DNA of 53,460 nt. Origin: Lachnospiraceae bacterium. GTDB taxonomy: Bacteria; Bacillota; Clostridia; Lachnospirales; Lachnospiraceae. Both the position numbers and the translations under genes were made by a program. Positions 25,128 to 32,544 of the stretch are shown piece after piece (position 1 is the stretch's first letter; every line of letters begins with the position of its first letter). Below the pieces are notes generated by a model. That model did no database searches. It saw nothing but the letters and a program-made list of their open reading frames with translations, and was not told where the DNA came from. The stretch lies in the NCBI GenBank assembly GCA_910575565.1, contig CAJTFL010000026.1:1088-54547 (forward strand), written 5' to 3'.

Positions 25128-25168
25128 AAAAAGGCGCTGCAAACTGAGCTTACAGCCCCACAGCGCCT
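25128..25168 (-). terminator. Intercistronic terminator after the peptide-binding protein gene
   Basis: AGGCGCTG and CAGCGCCT (25132-25139, 25161-25168) form the stem; on the minus strand the stem is followed by five T residues. It lies 12 bases after the binding-protein stop and would let the binding protein be made in excess of the membrane subunits. Confidence 0.75.
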
Positions 25169-25180
25169 GAAACACCAATC

Positions 25181-26875
25181 TTACTTGGTCATTTTCGCAT
25201 TCTTCATATTAATAGCGCCATCCGGATAAATCTTTACATTCTGTACCTTGGATCCGGTAGCCCAGACATTGGAATCCACGCACATGAAAATCATGGGAAC
25301 CTCATCCCAGATTAAATCCTGCGCCTTCTCATATGCTTCCCTACGGACATCATCATCTGCGCTTTCCAGACCAGTCTTAATGTAGCCTTCCAGCTCTTCA
25401 TTTTCGTAGTAGCAGATATTGTAGCTCATCGGCGGCTCAGATTCGATGGCCAGCAGCGGGCGGATACCCCAGTCGGCATCGCCGGTGGAAGGAGACCAGC
25501 CGATAATGTAGCAGTCTACCTCAGCCTCGGAACCGGGAACATCCACGTCCTGGATCCTCTGGTTTAACACTGCGCTCTCTAAGCCCTTTAACTCCAGGTT
25601 AATGCCTACCTGCTCCAGCTGCTGCTTGTAGAACTCAGCCTGCTTCTGGTTGGCCGTAGTATTGGCAAACATCACCGTGGTGGTAAAGCCATCAGGATAA
25701 CCTGCTTCCGCCAAAAGCTCCTTCGCCTTCTCCAAATCGTAAGGACGAGGCTCATTGCCCTTGTAGTACTGTACGGCAGAACCGATTACGGAAGTAGCCG
25801 GAACAGCAAGGCCGTTCTTCACTACCTGGATGTAGGCTTCCTTATTCAGGGCGTAATCCATAGCCTGACGTACCCTTACGTCATTAAAGGGCTCCTTCTG
25901 GGTATTCATCATCAGGAAACGAACGACAATGCCCTCGTCCTGGTAAGAATTTACATTGGGATCGGCTTCCAGCACAGACACGCTCTCGGTAGGGGTTGTC
26001 CACATAATCTGGGCATCCCCGGACTGGATCATAGCTACACGGGTAGCGCTTTCCGGAACCGGCTTAAAGGTAATGGTCTTAAATCCGGCATCCGAATCTG
26101 CCAGGGCAGTGCCGCCGCAGATGTCCGCATCATAGCCCCACCAGTCTTTATTTAACTCCAGGGTCAGATGGTCGCCTTCAACCCATTCCACGAACTTATA
26201 CTGCCCGCATCCTACCGGATTCCTGGCGCACGCGTCCACCCCTTCCTCGATGGTCTTGGGGCTCATGATCACGCAGGCCGGATGAGCCAGGTTGCTGATA
26301 AACGCGCCGAAAGGCTCGGTCAGGGTTACTTTAATGGTGTAATCGTCCACCTTCTCGTAGGTATCCAGGATATTGCACAGGAAGGTGGTACGCTTAAGGC
26401 CTAAAGTCTCATCATCCCACTTGGCAAAGTTGGCCAGAGCCGCATCCGCATCCCAGGGCGTCCCGTCAGTAAAGGAAATGCCTTCCCGAAGAGTGATGGT
26501 AAACTCCTTGGCATCCTCGCTGGCCTCATAGCCGGTAGCCAGCATGGGGTAAATGGCCATATCGTCATCAAACCCGAACAAGCTGTCGGAAATCATACGC
26601 TGGATGCCGCCGGACAAGGTATCGCTGGTATCCATGGGATCCATGGTGGTAAAGTCAACCGCTACCGCAGCCACGATATCCGTTTCCTGGGAAATGGATT
26701 CCCCAGCCGGGATCTCAGCCTGAGCCTGGGTTTCTCCCCCTGCCGCCGTGGTCTCCCCGCCGCCTGCCGTAGTAGCCGCCGTGCCGGAATCGCCAGAGCC
26801 GCCGCCGCAGGCCGTAAGCGTAACCATGGCCGCTGCAAGAAGCAGTGCATAAAGTTTGTTTCCTTTCCTTCTCAT
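25181..26875 (-). CDS. Peptide ABC transporter substrate-binding lipoprotein (family 5)
   Basis: A 564-residue binding protein. The signal peptide ends in a VTLTAC lipobox, so the mature protein is lipid-anchored outside. A Gly/Thr-rich linker follows, then the SBP_bac_5 fold with FTITLREGISFTDGTPWDADAA, VRFLMMNTQKEPFNDVRVRQAMDYAL and a C-terminal DVRREAYEKAQDLIW. It captures peptides for the DppBCDF importer. The ATG at 26875 has AAGGAGG 8 bases upstream. A sigma-A promoter and an early terminator hairpin precede it. Confidence 0.95.
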   Translation of the reverse strand: MRRKGNKLYALLLAAAMVTLTACGGGSGDSGTAATTAGGGETTAAGGETQAQAEIPAGESISQETDIVAAVAVDFTTMDPMDTSDTLSGGIQRMISDSLFGFDDDMAIYPMLATGYEASEDAKEFTITLREGISFTDGTPWDADAALANFAKWDDETLGLKRTTFLCNILDTYEKVDDYTIKVTLTEPFGAFISNLAHPACVIMSPKTIEEGVDACARNPVGCGQYKFVEWVEGDHLTLELNKDWWGYDADICGGTALADSDAGFKTITFKPVPESATRVAMIQSGDAQIMWTTPTESVSVLEADPNVNSYQDEGIVVRFLMMNTQKEPFNDVRVRQAMDYALNKEAYIQVVKNGLAVPATSVIGSAVQYYKGNEPRPYDLEKAKELLAEAGYPDGFTTTVMFANTTANQKQAEFYKQQLEQVGINLELKGLESAVLNQRIQDVDVPGSEAEVDCYIIGWSPSTGDADWGIRPLLAIESEPPMSYNICYYENEELEGYIKTGLESADDDVRREAYEKAQDLIWDEVPMIFMCVDSNVWATGSKVQNVKIYPDGAINMKNAKMTK

Positions 26876-26904
26876 AAAATTCCTCCTTATATTTCCACAT
26901 CGAT

Positions 26905-26949
26905 AAAAAAACAAAGGCCATATAACTGTTTTCTATAACAGCGCCTTTG
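26905..26949 (-). terminator. Early terminator (attenuator) in the binding-protein leader
   Basis: On the minus strand CAAAGGC (26943-26949) pairs with GCCTTTG (26912-26918), with an inner CTGTT/AACAG pairing, followed by seven T residues at 26905-26911. It begins about 10 bases after the predicted transcription start and lies 30 bases before the start codon, so it should act as an attenuator. Confidence 0.75.
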
Positions 26950-26961
26950 CCATCAAATTTC

Positions 26962-26990
26962 ATTTTAATTGCGCTCTTTCTCTTTGTCAA
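26962..26990 (-). promoter_or_regulatory. Sigma-A promoter for the peptide importer operon
   Basis: Minus strand TTGACA (26985-26990), 17-base spacer and TAAAAT (26962-26967). No -24/-12 sigma-54 promoter is seen in the intergenic region. Confidence 0.75.
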
Positions 26991-27050
26991 AGTAAAGTGC
27001 TGAAACTCCGAACCTGGCAAAAAACATTTTAATTTTCTAATGTAATTAGG

Positions 27051-27079
27051 TTGATTTACCTTGTTATTTTCGTTATAAT
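27051..27079 (+). promoter_or_regulatory. Sigma-A promoter for the divergent regulator
   Basis: TTGATT (27051-27056), 17-base spacer and TATAAT (27074-27079), 75 bases before the regulator ATG. The two divergent promoters are ~60 bases apart. Confidence 0.75.
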
Positions 27080-27153
27080 TATCCTAATTATCCATTCCGG
27101 GATATTTGCACAAATTTTACCGAAGCAGCAAAATTAACTGGAGGTTTTTTCCT

Positions 27154-29148
27154 ATGTCCTTATCTGCCAATAAATACCGTGTGCTGATATTATGCATTAA
27201 CCCTTATATCCGAATTGAATTCCAGGATTACCTTCGCTCCCTGTTAGGGGATTATATCGACTTCGACGCCTGCGATCCGGCTGAGGCAGGCTCCTCCTCC
27301 CAGTTCCTCCCCTATCAGTGCATCCTGTTTTCCAGCAGCAAGATCCAGGCCACCCTCCCCATCCCCATCCCCGGTTCCGTCCACCAGATCGTCTGCACCA
27401 GAACCTTCAACCACGCCTTTTTAGACCAGATCATCCGAATCCCGCCTAATGAAAAAGTATACGTGGTAAACGATCTTTTGGATTCCACCGTAAATATCAT
27501 CAAGGAATTTGAGGAAATGGGCATTAACCAATACCAATTCATCCCTTACTCCGATGAGACCCAGGAGGTGGATCTGTCCATCCACTACGCCATCACCATA
27601 GGCGAGCCCCAGATGGTTCCCAAGCATATCCGGAACATCATCAATATCGGCAACCGGATCATTGACATTTCCACCATCAATGAGCTGTGCGTATTCTTCC
27701 ACCTTCCGGCAAAGCTGGGCAACCAGATCACCAAAAACTATATCTCCCATATTTTAAAGGTGGTGAAAACCGCCGGGAGCTACTACAGCAGCTTTATCTT
27801 TTCCCAGCAGCTTATGCAGGCCGTAACTTCCAATCTGCCCTATGGCCTCTGCCTTTTAGACGAAAAGGGGAATATTTCCATTATGAACAAGCATTTCGCC
27901 GGGGATTGGGGGATTAGGGAAAAACGGGGGAACGGGACGCTTTTTGCCCAATGCCTTCCGGAAGGCTGTTCCCCGGCATTTTTAACCCAGACCGGGGATT
28001 ACCGGATGGCCAACCGGGCAGGGACGCCGATGATTTTAAGCGTAATGGAACTTTCTTTCCCTTACCATCCCAAGGTTTTCCTCCTCACCAGCAAGCCAGA
28101 TGCCAGCCGTGAAGCCAGACCGGATTCGCCCCCCCAGTCATCCGGCTTAGCCCCTTCCGAGCCGGAAAGGGAAACCTCCCCCATTGAGCGGCAGCGGGCC
28201 AGCTTTTTAAATCTGATTACCGCTTCGGAAAAATTCCAGGAGGTCTTGTCTTACGCCAGGCGTCTCTCCCTGTTCGATTTCCCCATCCTGATCCAGGGGG
28301 AAAGCGGAACCCAGAAGAAAATGCTGGCTAGGGCCATCCACAAAAGCTCCAGCAGGCGCAGCCACCCCTTCGTCAGCCTTAACCAGTTTTTAACCCTGTC
28401 CGAATACCAGCTGCCGCAGGTTTTGGAGGCCGCCAACCACGGAACCCTTTTAGTGGATAACATTGAACATCTCTCCCTGGAAAAGCAGGATTTCCTGGTG
28501 CAGGTGCTGCAGAATGTTTCCAGCGATTCCCTGATCCCCCAGAAATCCTATGATATCCGGATCATCGCCACCTCCTCGCCCCGCCTGTATTCCCTGGTGC
28601 AGGAAGGCTCCTTCCGAAAGGATCTGTTTTTCCAGTTAAGCACGGCTGTGATCGACACCCTGCCCCTGCGGGAGCGGCGGGAAGATATCCCTTTGCTTTT
28701 CGAGCATTTCTTCCGAAGCAGCTTCCACGACTCCAAGCTCCGGATAGAATCCGTGCTGTCAAAAAGCCTGTACCAGTTCCTGCAAAACTACAGCTATCCC
28801 GGCAATATCAAAGAGCTGATGAACCTGGCGCAGTACTTTTACTCCATGTACGGCGCCCACCCCCTGATCCTGTCCCAGCTTCCCTCCTATATCCGCGAAA
28901 GCCTTGCCCCGGCAAACAGCCAGCTAAGTGCGCTGGAACGGGAAGTGCTCTCGTTCATCAAAGCCTCCCCAAAATGCGGCAGGACATCCATACAAAACGC
29001 CCTGGCAGAATCCGGCACAGGATTAAGCGACGGGAAGCTGCGCGGCCTGATAAAAGAGCTTGCCCAGAAGGAGCTGATCGTAGTCCACCGCACGAAAGGG
29101 GGGTGTGAGATCACCGAGACCGGGGCGGCGCTGCTGGAACGGGTTTAG
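27154..29148 (+). CDS. Sigma-54-activator-like AAA+ regulator lacking GAFTGA, winged-helix C-terminus
   Basis: A 664-residue regulator. Residues 1-~215 are a sensing region with some resemblance to PrpR-type receivers (VYVVNDLLDSTVNIIKEFEEMGI). A PAS-like segment lies near 225-330 (GLCLLDEKGNISIMNKHF). An AAA+ domain from ~360 has a changed Walker A (GESGTQKKMLA) and Walker B (GTLLVDNIEHLS), and the ~25-residue segment that normally carries GAFTGA is absent. RRSHPFVSLNQ and FRKDLFFQLSTAVIDTLPLRERREDIPLLFEHF remain. Instead of a Fis helix it ends in a winged-helix domain (LSALEREVLSFIK onward). It probably controls the divergent peptide importer without sigma-54. The ATG at 27154 follows GGAGG. 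Confidence 0.85.
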   Translation: MSLSANKYRVLILCINPYIRIEFQDYLRSLLGDYIDFDACDPAEAGSSSQFLPYQCILFSSSKIQATLPIPIPGSVHQIVCTRTFNHAFLDQIIRIPPNEKVYVVNDLLDSTVNIIKEFEEMGINQYQFIPYSDETQEVDLSIHYAITIGEPQMVPKHIRNIINIGNRIIDISTINELCVFFHLPAKLGNQITKNYISHILKVVKTAGSYYSSFIFSQQLMQAVTSNLPYGLCLLDEKGNISIMNKHFAGDWGIREKRGNGTLFAQCLPEGCSPAFLTQTGDYRMANRAGTPMILSVMELSFPYHPKVFLLTSKPDASREARPDSPPQSSGLAPSEPERETSPIERQRASFLNLITASEKFQEVLSYARRLSLFDFPILIQGESGTQKKMLARAIHKSSSRRSHPFVSLNQFLTLSEYQLPQVLEAANHGTLLVDNIEHLSLEKQDFLVQVLQNVSSDSLIPQKSYDIRIIATSSPRLYSLVQEGSFRKDLFFQLSTAVIDTLPLRERREDIPLLFEHFFRSSFHDSKLRIESVLSKSLYQFLQNYSYPGNIKELMNLAQYFYSMYGAHPLILSQLPSYIRESLAPANSQLSALEREVLSFIKASPKCGRTSIQNALAESGTGLSDGKLRGLIKELAQKELIVVHRTKGGCEITETGAALLERV

Positions 29149-29169
29149 GAGATGGCCAAACGATTAATA

Positions 29170-29366
29170 AAAAATCTACCATCCGTTCAGCCCGCGCCAT
29201 CCGCACTGCGCAGCGTCCCTTTAGGGGAAATCGCGCCTTACGGCGCTTTCCGCTGCTTGCGCAGCTCTTTTTGCTCATAAACGGGCGCTCCCTCAGTCAA
29301 AATCGATGGATGAAAATTCGTGCAAGCACGATTTTCACCCATGCAATTCTGACTGGCTGAACTATT
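29170..29366 (+). repeat. Dispersed intergenic element A, copy 2
   Basis: A 197-bp block matching copy 1 at 11354-11549 in opposite orientation, with the same ends. An internal hairpin AAAATTCGTGC/GCACGATTTT lies at about 29312-29335. It occupies the gap between two convergent genes, and its last bases include the stop codon of the S58 peptidase gene at 29362-29364. Confidence 0.85.
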
Positions 29367-30510
29367 GAATAAAAAGCTGCGGCAAAAATTCCGCCAGGCT
29401 GCAGTAAATCCTGCCATCCAGCCCGGCAGTCCGTTCGGCACAGACCATGGAATTTAAAATCGCTTCATGGGCCGCTTCCGCCGCGGCCTGGAAAGCCAGA
29501 TTAATCAGGCTTTCATGAATCACTGTCTGGGACAAAAGCTTTTCCTTCGGCTCCGCCAAAACCCGATTGGCCGTGGTAAAGCCAATCATCACCTCCCCGC
29601 TCCCGTGGCCGGTATAAGCGCCGGTGCGGGCAATCCCTACGGCAGTGCGGCGGATAATCCGCTTAAGCTGCCTGTCAGAAACCGGAAGATCCGTAGCCAA
29701 AATCGTCATAATGGAGCCTTGATCCAGATCGGACTGCCCTATCTGCCCGGCATTCCCCGCCAGGCCTTCCAATGCCTTTTTGCCAGCGTCCTTTGCCAAA
29801 TCCTTATGGACGCCCTTGCCTGTCTTCCGGCTGTCCTTGATCATCTGTAAAATTTTCTCCCCCGCCGGGATCCCATTAAGCACAAAATCCGCCGTAGCGC
29901 CAAAATTCGACTGCACCAGGATGCCTATGGCATAGCGTTTCCCATCAATTTCCAAAACCCTGGATGCCGAGCCAATGCCGCCCTTTAACCCATAGCAGAT
30001 CGTCCCCGCGCCAGCTCCCACATCCCCTTCCTCAAAATCTGTCCCTGCCTGACGGATAGCTTCCAGCACCTGTTCCCCAGAGACCGCCCGCTTTCCGATA
30101 CGGTTAATCTGGCTGTCATTGCACTCCCCCACCACCGGGTTTATGCTTCTGGCTGCCGCTCCATCCTCCCGGCACTGTTCCAGCACATATTCTGTAAGGG
30201 CATCCCAAACAAGTCCCACATTTAACGTATTCGTCAGGGCAATGGGCGTTTCCAGCGTCCCCAATTCATCAATTTGGATCAGGCCGCAGCTTTTCCCAAA
30301 ACCGTTGTGGACGTAGGACGCCGCCGTGTATTTCTTCACAAAAGCATTATCCTGCCCGGGAAGGATTACCGTAACGCCGGTATGGTTCTCCTGGTTTTTA
30401 ATCGTAACGTGGCCTACGCGCACGCCCGGCACATCGGTAATCTTATTCCTCCTGCCAGTTTCCAAGCGGCCAACCGTTATGCCGTAATCGCGGATTCTTT
30501 TCTGATTCAT
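29362..30510 (-). CDS. P1/S58-family aminopeptidase (DmpA-like)
   Basis: A 382-residue N-terminal-nucleophile hydrolase. It starts MNQKRIRDYGITVGRLETGR, has KITDVPGVRVGHVTI and NTLNVGLVWDAL, and the self-cleavage region DQGSIMTILATDLPVSDRQL, where the Gly-Ser bond would be cut to free the catalytic Ser. TGHGSGEVMIGFTTAN follows. DmpA-type enzymes release N-terminal L- or D-residues from short peptides or act on beta-peptides. The ATG at 30510 is 8 bases after GGAGG. Element B lies 25 bases upstream, between the gene and any promoter, and element A reaches its stop codon. Confidence 0.92.
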   Translation of the reverse strand: MNQKRIRDYGITVGRLETGRRNKITDVPGVRVGHVTIKNQENHTGVTVILPGQDNAFVKKYTAASYVHNGFGKSCGLIQIDELGTLETPIALTNTLNVGLVWDALTEYVLEQCREDGAAARSINPVVGECNDSQINRIGKRAVSGEQVLEAIRQAGTDFEEGDVGAGAGTICYGLKGGIGSASRVLEIDGKRYAIGILVQSNFGATADFVLNGIPAGEKILQMIKDSRKTGKGVHKDLAKDAGKKALEGLAGNAGQIGQSDLDQGSIMTILATDLPVSDRQLKRIIRRTAVGIARTGAYTGHGSGEVMIGFTTANRVLAEPKEKLLSQTVIHESLINLAFQAAAEAAHEAILNSMVCAERTAGLDGRIYCSLAEFLPQLFIQ

Positions 30511-30535
30511 TCTTCGTTCCTCCATTTCCATTCAT

Positions 30536-30698
30536 GAGCGGTCTCGGAAACTCTTTGTACCCAGATTTGTGAGATGATTTTTTGTCAGAAGTGCACAAAT
30601 TTATGAGGCGTACATGGAGTGTACGTCGATTAAATTTGAGCTCTTCTGGCGGAAAATCAGCCGCAAAGATGGGTGCAAGGGAGTTTCCGAGAATGCTC
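30536..30698. mobile_element. MITE-like element B, copy 1 (163 bp, TTCAT duplication)
   Basis: The left tip GAGCGGTCTCGGAAACTC and right tip GAGTTTCCGAGAATGCTC are 18-bp inverted repeats with three mismatches. The interior folds back on itself over its whole length. TTCAT occurs directly on both sides (30531-30535 and 30699-30703), a 5-bp target duplication. By eye it is identical to 43183-43345 over all 163 bases. It has no transposase frame. Confidence 0.93.
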
Positions 30699-30715
30699 TT
30701 CATGAATGCTCTTCA

Positions 30716-31033
30716 CTACCGATACATCTTCCCCAAAAAATTGCTCCTGAAATGAAATATCCCCAAAATCACCTCTTCCCTAAAGGCTTCACCATTTAAA
30801 GACACAATCCATTTATCCTCCGAATCATCGAAGCGATGCCACACGGCAATCACTTTTCCCTCAAAGGTTAAAAGCGGCTCCTTCGCCCCGAGCACATACA
30901 CACCTCTGCCCTTCCCCGTCCGCCGCGAACGTGCCCTCTGCATCCCCGTAATATATGGGTAATCCGGCTCCTTGGCATCAAGGACGCAGGAAAAATAATC
31001 CAGCGCCCGCCGACTTAAGATTTCCTCCATCAT
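30716..31033 (-). pseudogene. Inorganic-pyrophosphatase-like gene with shifted internal segment
   Basis: The 105-codon frame has GVYVLGAKEPLLTFEGKVIAVWHRFDDSEDKWIV, resembling the C-terminal half of Lachnospiraceae proteins annotated as inorganic pyrophosphatase. The stretch just before (ITGMQRARSRRTGKG) does not fit, but a neighbouring frame of the same bases (about 30911-30960) reads YYGDAEGTFAADGEGQ, the expected metal-binding segment. Two compensating frameshifts would explain an open frame with a scrambled active site. The N-terminus is also short. It is probably inactive, though one cannot exclude expression of the 105-residue form. Confidence 0.5.
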
Positions 31034-31145
31034 ACCATACGCACTGAAAGATGAATAGCTGTTTTAAAGAATCTTTTTTTCAAATTTTTTCATTTTCCTA
31101 CTACACAAATTAACCATTATCGTGTATAATAACCTGGTATGGCAG

Positions 31146-31235
31146 GGAGACGTAGCGAAGCGGCCGTAACGCGGCGCACTCGAAATGCGTTTATCGGTTT
31201 ATCCCGGTACGAGGGTTCGAATCCCTCCGTCTCCG
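31146..31235 (+). tRNA. tRNA-Ser (anticodon CGA)
   Basis: The acceptor stem GGAGACG pairs with CGTCTCC (31228-31234) with discriminator G. The anticodon loop is CTCGAAA with CGA at 31181-31183, closed by GCGCA/TGCGT. A long variable arm and a GGTTCGAATCC T-loop make it a 90-base class II tRNA. CCA is not encoded. It reads UCG codons. A TATAAT lies about 20 bases upstream. Confidence 0.96.
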
Positions 31236-31238
31236 TGC

Positions 31239-31275
31239 AAAAGCCTGCAGGGAACGCTGTCCTGCAGGCTTTTTC
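31239..31275 (+). terminator. Terminator after tRNA-Ser
   Basis: AAAAGCCTGCAGG pairs with CCTGCAGGCTTTTT around a 9-base loop, ending in five T residues directly after the tRNA. Confidence 0.92.
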
Positions 31276-31290
31276 ATTGCGCTTTCTCCA

Positions 31291-31335
31291 ACTATTCATA
31301 TAAAATCTACCGCCCATTCAGCCGTGCCATTCGCA
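31291..31335 (+). repeat. Element A fragment
   Basis: AACTATTCAT, the right end of element A, is directly followed by AAAATCTACCGCCCATTCAGC and GTGCCATTCGCAAAAG, its left end. The middle is absent. The region 31336-31484 shows no gene; the SGNH promoter follows. Confidence 0.5.
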
Positions 31336-31484
31336 AAAGCGAGCTGCCAATGTACACCAATTCCGCCTATCTAAACAATACAGCAAAAAGGACACGCCAG
31401 CCATCCGCCAGGCATATGATATTGTATCAGCCGAATGCCCACCACCAAGTACCGGATCCATGCACAAAAAATCTCCGTAATGTG

Positions 31485-31514
31485 TTTACAAACCGTTAAG
31501 AAATGGTGTAGAAT
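31485..31514 (+). promoter_or_regulatory. Candidate promoter for the SGNH lipoprotein gene
   Basis: TTTACA (31485-31490), 18-base spacer and TAGAAT (31509-31514), about 120 bases before the ATG. Confidence 0.5.
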
Positions 31515-31632
31515 AAGGTTAATATCCCACACTATCCCAAGAAATTTTAAACAGAAGAATATATTTTTTGTCTATTATTTATGGCATCCTTATTTTTTCT
31601 GAACTTTATCCCCATAGATTGGAGGCTTATGG

Positions 31633-32454
31633 ATGAAAAAAAGTTATCTGGCAACCGTATTCTTTCTCGCTGCCATGCTCTTATGCGGCTGCCCTTCTTC
31701 CCAGACGGATGCTCAGGAGGAAGTGATTGATCTCCATTCCGATATCGACTGGAAGGCGCCTGATCCGGCAGTAAGCCAACGCCCTAAGATTCTATTTGTA
31801 GGCAACAGCCATACCTTTTACAACCACCTTTCCCGCATATTTGTCAATATCGTTGATGCCATGGGACGCAAAAGCGATGTATATGAGCTTTCCCAAGGGT
31901 ACTATACGCTGAAACGTTTTTCCGACACCGAAGATAAGGCCGGAATTATGCTGGATCAAGTGTTATCTAAGCAAAAATGGGAGCTTGTGGTGCTGCAGGA
32001 AAATACCAGCATGGTTTTATCCCCTTCCCCGGAAGAGGAGATGTATCCCTATGCCCGCGCCTTGGATGAAAAAATCAAGGCCGCCGGAGGGCAGACGGCC
32101 TTCCTGATGACCTGGGCGCCGAAAAATGGGATTAAGGACGGGATCCGAAAAAAATCCATGGAGGAGACCCAGGTGCAGATTGCTGCCAGGTATATGGCAA
32201 TTTCCAATGAACTGGACAGCCTGGTAATCCCCGCCGGGGCAGGCTTTGTCCGCTGCCAAGAAGCATACCCGGAAATCGAGCTGTGGGATAATGACGGACA
32301 GCATCCGTCCCCGGAAGGGAGCTACCTTACCGCCTGCGTCATCTATGCCACAATTTTTCGGGAATCCCCGGAAAACTGCTCCTACACTGGGGATTTAGAT
32401 AAAGAAACGGCAGCTAAACTGCAGAAGGTGGCAGCCGAATTAATTTTGCATTAA
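31633..32454 (+). CDS. SGNH/GDSL-like hydrolase lipoprotein
   Basis: A 273-residue protein with a signal peptide and lipobox ending LLCGC, so it is anchored outside the membrane. ILFVGNSHTFYNHL is the block I of SGNH folds with the nucleophilic Ser, VVLQENTS is block III-like with Asn, and DGQHPSPEGSYL supplies the Asp-x-x-His pair. Such enzymes are esterases or deacylases; the substrate is unknown. TGGAGG lies upstream of the ATG. It appears to be a single-gene unit. Confidence 0.82.
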   Translation: MKKSYLATVFFLAAMLLCGCPSSQTDAQEEVIDLHSDIDWKAPDPAVSQRPKILFVGNSHTFYNHLSRIFVNIVDAMGRKSDVYELSQGYYTLKRFSDTEDKAGIMLDQVLSKQKWELVVLQENTSMVLSPSPEEEMYPYARALDEKIKAAGGQTAFLMTWAPKNGIKDGIRKKSMEETQVQIAARYMAISNELDSLVIPAGAGFVRCQEAYPEIELWDNDGQHPSPEGSYLTACVIYATIFRESPENCSYTGDLDKETAAKLQKVAAELILH

Positions 32455-32544
32455 CGGCTGTTAAGACGCCAATTCCCTTTTCTTTTTTGCAAACCAGCCG
32501 ATATACCTGATATAAGGGTGGTATGAGATAAAGGAGGGGTGTGT

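Noticed and set aside
26990..27150. A sigma-54 (-24/-12) promoter for the peptide importer
   Set aside because: TGGCA near 27015 lacks a TTGC at the right spacing, both sides have good sigma-A promoters, and the regulator lacks GAFTGA.
31185..31499. A 104-codon frame over the tRNA region
   Set aside because: It reads through tRNA-Ser and its terminator, so it is not a gene.
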